A stretch of DNA of 64,000 nt from Balanoglossus misakiensis. Taxonomy: Eukaryota; Hemichordata. Below the pieces are notes generated by a model. It made no database searches, had not been told where the DNA came from, and worked only from the letters and a program-made list of their open reading frames with translations. Made by a program: the position numbers and the translations under genes. Positions 11,690-21,439 of the stretch are shown here, in pieces; the first letter of the stretch is position 1, and the number at the start of each line of letters is the position of its first letter. The stretch covers positions 11,284,001 to 11,348,000 of the forward strand of contig CM082589.2 in NCBI GenBank assembly GCA_040954595.2, given 5' to 3'.

Positions 11690-13106
11690 TCCTGATGCTC
11701 CGTGAGAACTGTCAAGTAGCCACGGTTCTAGGCGACATAGGATGGATGTCCACGGTACGGGAGGAGGCCATGCATGTATACGGGAAGGAAAAGAATGAAG
11801 CCAACCTGCCCGTACCATCCGACGCAGCCATAAAAACCTGCACACTACCTCGGGAGTTCAATCCAGGCCGCGTACGTGGGGGATTCGTTGGCCATATCTC
11901 CCCGCAGTAGCCCACAAGAACCACCACCGCAGCTGACGACCTGGAGGAAACTTTGAGCATCTTCCGGGATCCGCAGCTGGAAAAACAGGTACTCGGTGGC
12001 GACAAGGACCAGGCGATGGAGGTGTCGGAAGGGCCAGACCCACCCCGCACCCGTGTATCACCCCCAATAGCAGTAGCGAGAGACGGGGGAAACCAAGGGC
12101 TGCTGCAGGAGCCATCACCCCCACGCCAAGAAATGCTGCCGCTGCAGTCACTGATCAACCCATTGGAGCTGGAGGCGACGTTGGAGGCGGGGGAATATCT
12201 AATCCCCTGGGAACTTCGACGCCACCCCGGCAGCCCTACTAGGTCCAGATCCCCAACCCGGTCGCCGCGACCGGAGCGTTCTCGAGAGGAAAGGCGGGAC
12301 CGCCCACCTTCCCGTGAACGACCATCCTTTTCACGCTGGGGAGATCTCAGCCCCAGACGTCGATCACCGATCCGGTATCCGACGCCGGAACCGCCCAAAG
12401 AAGACGAACGCCGCTGGAGGAGCGCCAGGCCGGCCCGAAGGAGCCCCCTATCCTCTGTTCCACATTACTCATCAGGCCCTTCTCCATGTCCGTTCCCGGG
12501 AGGCCGGAGGTCCACGCGCAAACTGAAGAAACACGCCTTTCAGTGCCACCTTCCAGTTATTTTTACTGAGAAGCCGGTAGTATTCCGCGAGCGGGACGCG
12601 GTTGAGGCGTTAGAGAAACTCACCTATACTGGCTGTGTGGTCCAGGAAATGAAATACCCGACCTGCTAGACTTCTATATCCGCAGGGGCGGACCTGGACG
12701 GATCCCTACGGAATCCTTTTGTTCACCGGAGTCCATGGTGATGATGAAGCGCCTGTGCGTCTTCCAGGGGTGGGAGGTGCCGAACAGGTTCCGACTGAGC
12801 TCCCCCACCACACCAGCGATTCTCATCCACTGGCGTGTCCTTAGCATACTGCTGAGGTGGGTATCCCAATCACGACAGGAAGAATTCCGGGAAATCCGAC
12901 CTCACCGGAAAACATCATCAATCCGGACACAGCAACCAGAGAGGACGGGGGCGGAAGCAGTCGCACAGAATCCATCGACGCAGGGGGAGCGAGGACGCGC
13001 CAGGGGTTTTTGATGCATTTTTTATCCCCCAAGCGTGCGCGGAGGAGTGCCGAGTGGAAGACGCGCCCACCACCATAGATGACCTCACTGACTACGATGT
13101 TGGTGT
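11690..13106 (+). pseudogene. Decayed multicopy gene, SR/RE-rich with H-x4-HLP and HWRVL motifs
   Basis: One reading frame runs from about 11690 to 12669, broken only by a TAG at 11908; a frameshift then moves it to 12672-13013. Order: an acidic/mixed N-terminal part, a long Pro/Arg/Ser region rich in R-S and R-E pairs (about 12230-12440), K-K-H-A-F-Q-C-H-L-P near 12525, then G-W-E-V-P and H-W-R-V-L near 12770-12840. The last motifs recall sequence placed before TatD-type hydrolase domains in multicopy invertebrate genes; that is memory-based inference. GC content is visibly higher than the surroundings. The Ty3/gypsy element at 13113 cuts it, and no continuation is recognisable beyond 17967. 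Confidence 0.45.
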
Positions 13107-13112
13107 CCCCCC

Positions 13113-13315
13113 TGTTATGTTTCCATCAACATGGGAATAATAATGCGATCATAAGGTATAACAACAACCTATTATTGATCGGCTGAAAAGACTCAACAAT
13201 GTGCTTCGCCTTATCTGGGCGGAAGTGACGTCGTACAGCAATTCATAAACAAGTGGAACACCAACAATGCAACACTAGAGGGCGCTATATTGATCGTAGC
13301 TGTCAGAATACTACA
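13113..13315 (-). repeat. 3' LTR of the Ty3/gypsy element
   Basis: 203 bp, begins TGTTATG and ends ACTACA on the plus strand. I found one difference from the other LTR, a single T indel. Contains ACACTAGAGGGCGCTA (13272-13287), close to a CTCF core. Confidence 0.95.
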
Positions 13316-13328
13316 TCCCCTCTTCTTT
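13316..13328 (-). other. Polypurine tract
   Basis: AAAGAAGAGGGGA on the minus strand, directly before the 3' LTR. This is the expected plus-strand primer site. Confidence 0.85.
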
Positions 13329-13534
13329 AAGATAAATTGTTTCAAAACTCTTTTTGAATACGAATGTCACTGTGAATTGTCCTGTGCAAACTCTGCATTC
13401 ATCTTGAATCAGTCTTTGTCAAAATCAAACGCAACGAACATGAAAAATACTCTGGGAAAAATGTGATAAATTTTCCTCTGTATAACTCAACTTTCTGTGG
13501 AACAAATGGCGTATCTCAATATCAGAAAAAGCTA

Positions 13535-14845
13535 TCAATCAGTCACATAATCTTTGTATCGAGACGGCTTTTGTATATTTGTACTGGTTCGTGTTGATCT
13601 CAACGATTCTTGGGCTGGTGACGCTGGCATTGCGGGTTGTTGAGGCGGTGTTCCGTCTGTGACTGCTGGTGCAATATTGTGTTGATCCATCCCTGTCTGT
13701 GCTGGTTTCAGTTCTGCGCTGACTGGTTTCATGTGGATCCTGTTGCGTCGCATTTGTTTCCCGTTGTCTAACTTCACGGTGTAGGACCTAGGTGTGTTTG
13801 CTGGGGCTACAACTCTCGCTGGACTCCATGTTTTGCTGATTGGGCTTTGTACATGGACTTGTTGACCTGTCAGCAATTCTGGTAGTTGTCTGGAGTGCTG
13901 GTCGTGGCTGGAAGTCTGGGCCTGCTGTTGAGATGTCAGGTATTGACGAACTTCCTCCCCGTTTCTTGCTGGGTGAATTTTGGCTGGGAGAGTTGTCTTG
14001 TATGCTCTGCTGTTCAGCAACTCAGCTGGTGATGGTATGTTGGACTTCAATGGAGTCGCGCGAAGTGCCAACAATGCTAGATTCGGATCATCTCCGGACT
14101 CTTTGCACTTCATCAGGATGTTCTTCACGGTCTGTACATGTCGCTCGATAAAACCGTGCCCTTTGGGATAGTGTGGTGATGATGTGACTATCGCAAAACT
14201 ATACTTCTCAGTTAGGCTGTGGAAGTCTCTAGCTGTAAACTGAGATCCGTTGTCACAAACTAGTTTCTCGGGTATTCCTTGCTCTGCAAATAGAATTCGG
14301 AGGGCTCTCATAATGGTACTGGCTCTGAGGTCTTCAAGTTTCCTAATGAAGGGGAACTTGAAGTAGTAGTCAGCAACTATCATGTACCATGTTTGGTTCA
14401 CGTAGAATAGGTCTGCTCCAATTGTGTGCCACGGTCGTGGTGGAATTTCCATTGGAATCATCGGTTCCTTCTGCTGGGAATTCTGGAATTTCTGGCACGC
14501 GTTGCATCCTGTTACTAGTCTCTCTATATCTTTACAAATTCCAGGCCAGTACATGCTGGATCTGGCTCTCAGCTTGCATTTCTCGATCCCCAGGTGACTG
14601 CTATGAATGCGTTGTAGCATTCCATCTCTCATTACTGCTGGTATGAGGAGTCGGCTGCCTATCAGGATAATACCATCTTCGATAGCGATATCGTCTCGAA
14701 TAGACCAGTAGGGTCGAATATCAGCGTGAATGTCCTTGATGCTATCTGGCCATCCTTTCAGGACTTGCTGGATCAATAATTGAAGAATTTCATCTTTGGT
14801 AGTTTCTTCTTTGATCTCCATCTGTCTCATTGGTGTGATCTTCAC
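13535..14845 (-). CDS. Integrase part of Ty3/gypsy pol
   Basis: About 436 codons of the pol frame. It holds an H-H-C-C zinc domain (H81, H84, C114, C117), then the catalytic triad D145 (G-A-D-L-F), D198 (C-D-N-G) and E234 (G-F-I-E-R), with the standard 35-residue gap between the last two. A basic SH3-like C-terminal part follows. It is in the same frame as the RT/RNase H segment upstream, separated only by the TAG at 14858-14860, so it was one polyprotein. The tail is Pro/Gln/Thr-rich and ends at 13535. Confidence 0.9.
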   Translation of the reverse strand: MKITPMRQMEIKEETTKDEILQLLIQQVLKGWPDSIKDIHADIRPYWSIRDDIAIEDGIILIGSRLLIPAVMRDGMLQRIHSSHLGIEKCKLRARSSMYWPGICKDIERLVTGCNACQKFQNSQQKEPMIPMEIPPRPWHTIGADLFYVNQTWYMIVADYYFKFPFIRKLEDLRASTIMRALRILFAEQGIPEKLVCDNGSQFTARDFHSLTEKYSFAIVTSSPHYPKGHGFIERHVQTVKNILMKCKESGDDPNLALLALRATPLKSNIPSPAELLNSRAYKTTLPAKIHPARNGEEVRQYLTSQQQAQTSSHDQHSRQLPELLTGQQVHVQSPISKTWSPARVVAPANTPRSYTVKLDNGKQMRRNRIHMKPVSAELKPAQTGMDQHNIAPAVTDGTPPQQPAMPASPAQESLRSTRTSTNIQKPSRYKDYVTD

Positions 14846-14857
14846 CAGGTGGTGTAT

Positions 14858-15769
14858 CTAGACTTTCATGTCACTGATTTCGTTCTGATCTTGTGGTGAC
14901 AGTCTAGATAGTGCGTCGGCAAGTATCATCTGTTTGCCTGGCTTGTAGTGTATGGTGAAATCATACGGCTGTATGCGCAACAGCATTCTCTGTAATCGGG
15001 GTGGTGCCTTGGTCAAATTCTTCCTCTGAATTTGCTCCAACGGTCGATGATCACTCTCTACTATGAAACTTCTGCCATAGAGATATGTGCGAAACTTCTC
15101 ACATCCGTAGACTACCGCGAGTAGTTCTCTTTCTATATTGGCGTATCGGGTTTCCGCTGGTGTCAGGGCCTTGGACGCAAATGCTATAGGTCTCTGTTCC
15201 TGTATGAGCACCGCTCCGATTCCCTTTCCCGATGCGTCGACTTGTAGAGTGACAGGCTTCTTACGGTCGTAGTAAGCAAGTGTAGTCTTTGTGCTGATCA
15301 GGTCCTTGATCATATTGAAAGACTTTGTGTGTGTCGGAGACCACTCAAACTCAGTGTCGTCTCTGATGAGCTCTCTCAGTGGTGCTGTGTGTTCAGCTAA
15401 TCTGGGTATGAATGAACCCATGTAGTTCACCATTCCGAGGAATGTGCGCAGTTCGGTCTTGTCTCTAGGCGGATGCATCATCTCTATCGCCTTGACCTTT
15501 TCTGGGTTGGGTTTAACTCCGTCTTCTGTGTATAACATGCCAAAGAAACTACATTCTTTTGTCTTGATGTAGCATTTCTCTTTGTTCAGTTTAATGCCTG
15601 CTTTCCTGGTTCGTTCCATGGCTTCGTGTAGATGCAGGTCATGGTGTCGCTCTCCTGATCCGAAGACTTGTATATCGTCTGCAATGCCGACTGCACCTTC
15701 ACACTCTCTGTATGTTTCATCAATTTTGAATTGAAACACATCTTGGCTCATCCTTAGCCCAAATGGCAT
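14858..15769 (-). pseudogene. RT (second half) and RNase H of Ty3/gypsy pol
   Basis: 303 codons ending at a nonsense codon. M-P-F-G-L opens the palm region; the catalytic box is G-I-A-D-D-I (residues 28-33 of this segment). The RNase H acidic residues are visible at D178 (V-D-A-S), E213 (I-E-R-E-L), D240 (E-S-D-H) and D285 (A-D-A-L-S). All catalytic residues are intact. The terminal TAG stands where relatives would read on into integrase. The upstream half of RT lies in another frame because of a 1-nt deletion near 15830. Confidence 0.9.
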
Positions 15770-15810
15770 TCGTAGGAATCTGTAACGGCCATATGGTGTG
15801 TTAAAGGTCG

Positions 15811-17098
15811 TCAGGAAGGATGTTCTTCATCGATCTTTACATTCCAGTATCCGTTCCGCGCGTCTAGCTTGCTGAAAAGTGTTGCGCCTGCCAACTTTGG
15901 GGTAATCTCCTCCAATGTGGGTGTAGGGTAATGATCCCTTTTAATGGCTTTGTTCAAGTCCTTCGGGTCCAGACAAATGCGAAGTCTTCCATTGTCTTTC
16001 TCCCGGACAACAAGAGAATTGACCCAGTTCGTAGGCTGGTTCACTTTGGCGATGATTTGCTTATCTTCCATCTCCTGCAGCTCGGTTTTGAGTCTATCCA
16101 TTAGTTCTAATGGAACTCTGCGGGCAGGGTGTACTACTGGTTGTACTTCTGGATCAAGAGTGATGTGGTATGTGTAGTTTTCAAAACATCCGACCACGTC
16201 GTCAAAGCAATCAGGGTACATCCTCAGCAACTGTTCTTTGTTCTTTATGGGAGGGCGGTCCCTGATGGGTGTATTACTGTCTATGTAGTCATCTGCAGGG
16301 TTTCTGTTTCTTCCTGCTGGCTTCTGTTCGTTCATCTTTCTCTTTTCCACTTCCACATTTCTTCCAGGCTGTGCTGTCTTGCACTCTGAGCTCGCCTGCA
16401 CTTGTATGGCTTCTACTGAACAGTTTATTTGTATCAGGTTTAAGGCTCTGCTTGCCTTTAACCCTAAAATGGCTGGGCCTGCGGCGTCAGTTACATAGAA
16501 GAGGCATCTGATTTTCCTCTCTCTATGTTCACATGGAATGACGATGGTGCCAAGCTGTTTGATTTTGGAACCTCCATATGCGGTAAGGATTGTTTTATTT
16601 TCCTTCAAGTGCCCGCGTTTTGGATTTCCGTGTTTATCCAGTTTCTCTGGAAATATGATCTTGAAAAGGCAGAGGGGCAGTATATTGCTCTGTGCACCGG
16701 TATCAATCTTGCATCTCAGTGCTACTTTCCTTTTCTTTTCGCTCTGTGTGATTGTCAGTTTCGTGTATATTTCTTCTTGTCTGTTGATGTTGTCCAATGC
16801 ATTTATTTCGATAGTTCCAACATCTAGGACTTCATCATCTATTTGATGCATTTTGCTGCTCGAGCGTGTCACATTATGGATTGGTTTTCCACCTCGTCTC
16901 TGCTGTGACTTCGGTTCGCTTGAGCTGGTTTTGGAACGGCATACCGCCTGCCAGTGATTAGGTTTCCCACAATTTCGGCATTTCGAGCCATATGCTGGGC
17001 AGTTACTTTTCACTGAGGTGTCATGCTTTTTTCCGCAATGCTTACATTGTTTGGGGTGTGTCTTGTTGGGCTGCCTTTTTACTGCGTTGGCAATTTGT
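15811..17098 (-). pseudogene. Nucleocapsid, protease and first half of RT
   Basis: This frame is open from about 17098 to a stop at 15811 caused by the RT frameshift. It has a C-rich K-H-C-G-K-K-H stretch, a standard C-x2-C-x4-H-x4-C knuckle (C-R-N-C-G-K-P-N-H-W-Q-A-V-C), an aspartic protease motif I-D-T-G-A near 16700 and the N-terminal RT fingers up to G-Y-W-N-V-K-I-D-E. It should continue directly into the segment ending at 15769. The join to gag at 17098 needs a one-base shift, which could be a lesion or a programmed frameshift. Confidence 0.88.
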
Positions 17099-17653
17099 GA
17101 GCGTTTTCATGTGTTTTGTTGTGGCTTCGTGACCTCTAGCTATATCGAGCGCCTCCTTCAAGGTCAGTTTCTCATCACGCCCAATAAGTTTCTTCTGTAT
17201 TTCTTGGTGACAGATCCCCCATATCAACTGATCTACGAGTCTTGCTTCCTGTTCATTTGTATCCCCAAATTTGCATTTGGCGGCTTCATTTTTCAATTTC
17301 GAAAAGAAATCATCAACTTGTTCTCCAGGGTCTTGTCTCATATCTTGGAATTGGTATCTATGTATGCGATGATTCGACTTCGGCTCTAAGTGTTCGGAAA
17401 ATTTGTCGAATAGTACTGTGGGGTCTTTCCGCTGGTCTTCATTTTCAAACGACCAACTGTTGTATTTGTCAAGACCTGGTTCACCGGACCATAGAAGTAT
17501 GTAGCTAGCTTTCTCTTCATCGTTAGCATCTTTAAGTGCTGTCTTAAATGTTAACTCACATTTTTGACGAAAACGACTGAAGGCTATTGCTAGATCTGGC
17601 GCGTCCCATTCCATCTTTGGGGCTGTGAAGGGCGTTTGTAGTGCGGCCGCCAT
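17042..17653 (-). CDS. Gag (capsid) of the Ty3/gypsy element
   Basis: 203 codons from the ATG at 17653, about 97 bp inside the primer site, with the context AAGATGGCGG. The helical pattern with E-K-A-S-Y-I-L-L-W-S-G, F-E-P-type helices and R-Q-D-P-G-E-Q-V-D-D-F is typical of Ty3/gypsy capsids (retrotransposon gag family). The frame leaves the nucleocapsid frame near 17098 and stops at 17042. Confidence 0.85.
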   Translation of the reverse strand: MAAALQTPFTAPKMEWDAPDLAIAFSRFRQKCELTFKTALKDANDEEKASYILLWSGEPGLDKYNSWSFENEDQRKDPTVLFDKFSEHLEPKSNHRIHRYQFQDMRQDPGEQVDDFFSKLKNEAAKCKFGDTNEQEARLVDQLIWGICHQEIQKKLIGRDEKLTLKEALDIARGHEATTKHMKTLTNCQRSKKAAQQDTPQTM

Positions 17654-17749
17654 CTTGTCAGGTCAGTTCGATGGTCTTTTCTTCTGTAGTTTTGGTGTCT
17701 TGTGTAGTCGATACTGTGTAAAGTCTGCTTACATCTGATCACTCACGTT

Positions 17750-17763
17750 CACCGCTGCCACCA
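17750..17763 (-). other. Primer binding site, tRNA-Leu
   Basis: On the minus strand the 5' LTR ends in CA and is followed at once by TGGTGGCAGCGGTG, complementary to the 3' end CACCGCTGCCACCA. This is the acceptor end of animal tRNA-Leu (UAG/AAG type), as I recall it; 14 bases match. Confidence 0.8.
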
Positions 17764-17967
17764 TGTTATGTTTCCATCAACATGGGAATAATAATGCGAT
17801 CATAAGGTATAACAACAACCTATTTATTGATCGGCTGAAAAGACTCAACAATGTGCTTCGCCTTATCTGGGCGGAAGTGACGTCGTACAGCAATTCATAA
17901 ACAAGTGGAACACCAACAATGCAACACTAGAGGGCGCTATATTGATCGTAGCTGTCAGAATACTACA
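17764..17967 (-). repeat. 5' LTR of the Ty3/gypsy element
   Basis: 204 bp, identical by eye to 13113-13315 except for one extra T in CCTATTTATTG. CTCF-like core at 17924-17939. The 11-C run after 17967 is the target flank. Confidence 0.95.
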
Positions 17968-18248
17968 CCCCCCCCCCCGCATGTTTAAAGGTTTCTATAG
18001 AAAAGCATTGTTGAGGTTCACAAAACTTTGAAGAAGCTTTGCAACCCTAACTTTGGCCAAAGATTTGAATGTTAAGGTTTCACAAACGTAGTTACAGCTG
18101 AGGTTCAACTAAGACTAGTATAAGAGGCTTCAGCACGCCAAGTCTTGTAGCAAGCTTCAACACAAAGCTTTTTGCAACATTGTTCAAAGCGTTGTCAAAG
18201 GTACTGCACAACCCTGGTGAAGTAGTGCTATATTTTCAATTAAATGGC
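17968..18248. other. Gene-free flank, partial copy of a dispersed repeat
   Basis: The end (GTGCTATATTTTCAATTAAATGGC) matches the dispersed module seen at 23030, 49255 and 56640, into which the piggyBac element inserted; that module continues at 19687. Confidence 0.5.
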
Positions 18249-18625
18249 TTAACCCTTTGCGCCCCAGAAAGGCCTGAAACGGCCTAACTAATCACATTCC
18301 AGAATGCCCATTTAGGCCTGATACGGCCGCGTACGTACACAGTGCGGTAATCCCAATAAGGCCTGAAAAGGCCTGCGCGTCATAAGGGTACACACAAAGT
18401 GATTACATCGCTATTTCTAGCCGTGACAGCTACACATAAATCACTGACACTCGTGAACATGTTGCCTTCGACGTCATGACGAATTGAATACATTTTCCCG
18501 CCCCTCTCATGAATAATCAATCATTTTCCCGCCCCTGAGCTGACCTTTCTTTCATGTCAGACGCGGTCGACGCCTTCTAAATTTACATGTGTGAATATTC
18601 ATTTAAAAGTTTGTTTTGATTTGCA

Positions 18626-18856
18626 ATGTCAACCCCGGAAGTGCGAAACAATGTTTGGGACATTTTATTTGGAGATTCTGACTCTGACGATGAATTTGAG
18701 GGGTTCACGACTGAAGCTATTACGGAACAACTACGGACGGAAATTGCCCGTGAAGCCTACCAACGCGAGAATGGGAGCGACATCGACCCGACCGAACTGG
18801 CTGAACGTCTGTTAGAAGACCTTCGCGCAGACGATATAGACGTAGCTGATGTGTAG
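18626..18856 (+). pseudogene. piggyBac transposase, N-terminal remnant
   Basis: 76 codons from an ATG in the context GCAATG. The acidic stretch G-D-S-D-S-D-D-E-F-E-G-F is typical of the disordered N-terminus of piggyBac transposases, followed by a helical Glu/Arg-rich part. It ends at a TAG just before the C-terminal domain, which lies in a different frame. Confidence 0.7.
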
Positions 18857-18861
18857 TGGTC

Positions 18862-19005
18862 AGAAACTTCCAATGCAGTAAATCCGGCCAAAAAACACCG
18901 AAAGGCTACCCGGTAGAAACCATTTGGGGATGCAAACAGTGCAATGTATATTTGTGCAGGAACGAGTGTTTCCTGACGTACCACGCCTCGATTATGCGCC
19001 GCTAA
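18862..19005 (+). pseudogene. piggyBac transposase, C-terminal cysteine-rich domain remnant
   Basis: Forty-seven codons ending M-R-R-stop. C-S-K-S-G, then W-G-C-K-Q-C-N-V-Y-L-C and E-C-F-L-T-Y-H follow the spacing of the zinc-binding tail of piggyBac transposases, which binds the element ends. It abuts the N-terminal remnant almost directly, so roughly 1.2 kb coding for the catalytic domain has been deleted (estimate from usual family length). Confidence 0.75.
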
Positions 19006-19686
19006 ATGAGCGATTTCCGGTCGCGTCGAACATATTAACAGGTCAGTGAACTCAAATGACCATGGACTCCGACCTCCTTTCATGACCCCGAGCTGAAAAT
19101 TGTTAAACGGACAGTTGGAAATTTTGTCGCCAACAATTTGTTCATAGATTTTTGTTGAGCTTTTCTTCGTTTTACTTTGAATTCACATTTTGTCTTGATT
19201 TGATCTGCACGGAGTGAGTTACCCTCCGGCCTCTGAATTGTAAATACATGTACCGGTACTCTGATTTTTAAAATGTTTATCAAATAAAACTTATCGTGTT
19301 AAATTTAACCATTCAATTTATATTTTTGTCCATGACTTGTTTTGCGCACACTGGAGTTCAAACACTTCAAAGCTCACTTTTCAAACACTCAACTCATTCA
19401 TTTCTGTCAGACTCATCACACACACGAAAAAACCTGAACACTTGGTATGTTGACATTTTATTCATCAGTTTCTCAGGATTTTCGTCTTGCCTGTAAAAGA
19501 AATTGTTTCACGAAACAGAAAAATATGCCATGTTAATACTGTTTCATTTCTTAAAGCGCACAGTGGTAGTGCACTCAGTCAGCAGCAGTGTGAAAAGTTT
19601 TGGGTTTTACAGACCCTGGTATGCAAATTTTAGCTGGGCTTTGCAACAATGTTGTAACAATGTTTCACTGGGGTGCAAAGGGTTAA

Positions 19687-20760
19687 GCCATTTGTCTCTC
19701 CAACCAGAATTGCACCAGAGTTAAATACACACAGCTTGAAATTGTAAAATGTTGCAAAATCAAACGATCACATCCTTACACCTATTATTAGAACCAGAAG
19801 TTGAGTCAAAATTTTCCTACCTAGAAATTTTCTTTCCTATGAAGTTTTTTGCTTATTGGCATTCATATGGGAGCCTAGACCTATTCCAGCTGAGTTGCCA
19901 AAATGGCAATGTTGGACAATTCTTCTAATATGCATGATCAAAAATGGCCGCCAAATACCTTCTCTAAAATAAAACTTGGCCCTTTTTTCTCAAAATTATG
20001 TGTAATATCTAAAATTTCAGGATTTGCATCCATATTGGTTATGTATTGCAAATATGGCAGTGTTTGGCAACTTTTCTATTTTGCATAATCAAAAATGGCC
20101 GCCAATCACCACTAAAAGTGAAATTTTGCCATGTTTCCCAAAATGATGCGCAATATCGTATTTTCAGGATTAGCACATTCATATGGGTACCTTTAACAAT
20201 ACAACTGTGTTGCAAATTTGGCAGTGTTACCGTACTAATCATGAAGCAAGGAAGTGCAACCTCTGTATCCCAAAAATATGTCTATCCCCACTCACAAAGA
20301 GCCAGCCCCTCTGCATCATCCTGTTCCTCAATCTCACGATGGGAATCCTTTTCAGAATTCCGACCTCAAAACATCCAGGGATTCACCATCATTCACCACA
20401 CCCTCGTCAGTATCCACCATGTTTAGATCCAATGCCTGAACATGTTGTCTCTTTATCTATGGATTGCGTTAAAGGCCAGTGGGAGTTTCATCTCCTTTTT
20501 TTGCAATTTTGACCATTTTTATCTGGTGCATAATGCTAGAGTACATATCATCCATACAGGATGATGCATGTACAGTGATGGGAAATGTATCAATCCACTC
20601 CTGCACTAGATTTGCATACAGTGCCATACCTTTTAGGGCTATTTTCTTGACCCTTTTGATAGTCTGCTGGCCAAAAGTGGCTGGCCAAAGTGGCCAGCAG
20701 AGACATTCTTCCAATACCCTTCATAGTGCCAACAGACAAGGCTTGGATATACAACCTGTG
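19687..20760. repeat. Dispersed repeat module, copies of the AAAATGGCCGCCAA unit
   Basis: After the piggyBac end the dispersed module resumes (CTCCAACC...TGTTGCAAAATCAAACG), followed by three diverged copies of a ~140-160-bp unit with TTGCATAATCAAAAATGGCC (about 19930-20240). The same unit occurs inside both arms of the giant inverted repeat. The last ~430 bp hold an unrelated coding remnant. Confidence 0.6.
20330..20750 (-). pseudogene. Unidentified coding remnant
   Basis: The minus strand from about 20714 to 20350 reads as protein-like sequence in one frame with stops near 20468, 20459 and 20355. Visible are K-K-I-A-L-K-G-M-A-L-Y, W-I-D-T-F-P-I-T-V-H-A-S-S and an acidic D-T-D-E-G-V-V-N-D-G-E-S-L stretch. 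I do not recognise the family. Composition and the continued sense after each stop suggest a decayed gene or transposon protein rather than chance. It lies just outside the left arm and has no counterpart beside the right arm. Confidence 0.35.
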
Positions 20761-21439
20761 TTGCTTGTAAGGCACACATCTCCAATTGGTACATTGGGCC
20801 AATTATACTGTACATGTGTACAGCTAGGAAAAAAATATACTTCATCATAGTTTCCATGGTCAGCAGCTTCAATAACTTGTTGCCTTTTCTTACTGAACAT
20901 TTTGACTTATAAAGAAGTATAACAAGAATAAAGTTGTCCAATTAGTGTTGGCAGGGGGGTGAGGGATGTGTTCTCCCATACAAAGGTGTATAGGTATGTA
21001 GTCTTTAAGAAAAACTTGGGGTAAATGACCAGAAAATTTGACTTATAATACAAATAGGTCGGGTTTTGGGCATTTACACGTGTTGATGTTATCGACTGGG
21101 GCGACAGACTACCATCCGAAAAAAATTCAAGTACCCCCCCCCCCCCTCGGGTGCCGGCCAGTGGGATGGAGGTGATAGAAACTGTTGTAGATACAATAGA
21201 GGCCTACAACCTGAAAACCTTCTGGCTTTAACCGAGGACTTGCCATTAAAGATACCTGTAGGCCCCTATATGCTGCTCCCACATACACTCCCAGTCCTAA
21301 ACCTTGCATCTGATTTGTGGTGCAGATGAAGAATTAAGATTGGCTTGACAATTAGCACACTTAATTGCCTGTTATGAGATATAATACATACAATCATGGG
21401 ACAAGAATGGCAAAAGTTAAATTATCCAGCAGGTGTTTG

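Larger units (their letters stand above)
13113..17967 (-). mobile_element. Ty3/gypsy LTR retrotransposon, complete but inactivated
   Basis: A 4,855-bp element read on the minus strand, with 203/204-bp LTRs (TG...CA), a tRNA-Leu primer site, a polypurine tract, and gag, nucleocapsid, protease, RT, RNase H and integrase in the usual Ty3/gypsy order. No envelope gene: only 220 bp separate the integrase frame from the 3' LTR. It sits in a C-tract, so the presumed 5-bp target duplication (CCCCC) cannot be resolved exactly. Three lesions are visible: a shift between gag and nucleocapsid near 17098, a 1-nt deletion in RT near 15830, and a CAG-to-TAG-type stop at 14858-14860. The I-A-D-D active site and general look suggest the Mag/C-type branch (inference). 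Confidence 0.93.
18249..19686 (+). mobile_element. Internally deleted piggyBac element
   Basis: Bounded by TTAA on both sides (18249-18252 and 19683-19686) with matching inverted ends CCCTTTGCGCCCCAG / CTGGGGTGCAAAGGG. TTAA duplication and CCC... termini are diagnostic of piggyBac. Only the two ends of the transposase remain (18626-18856 and 18862-19005), and the DDD catalytic core is absent. About 1.43 kb in length, it can only move if a related transposase acts in trans. An AATAAA lies near 19283. Confidence 0.88.

Noticed and set aside
11712-12398. 228-codon minus-strand frame
   Set aside because: Antisense of the R/S/P-rich decayed gene; high GC keeps opposite frames open.
13840-17508. 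Several plus-strand open frames of 60-120 codons
   Set aside because: They are antisense to the Ty3/gypsy gag-pol genes, which carry the recognisable motifs.
21140-21155. C-run and G-run tracts as quadruplex switches
   Set aside because: Many isolated single C- or G-runs occur in this window, mostly inside repeats; none shows four spaced runs that would support the claim.
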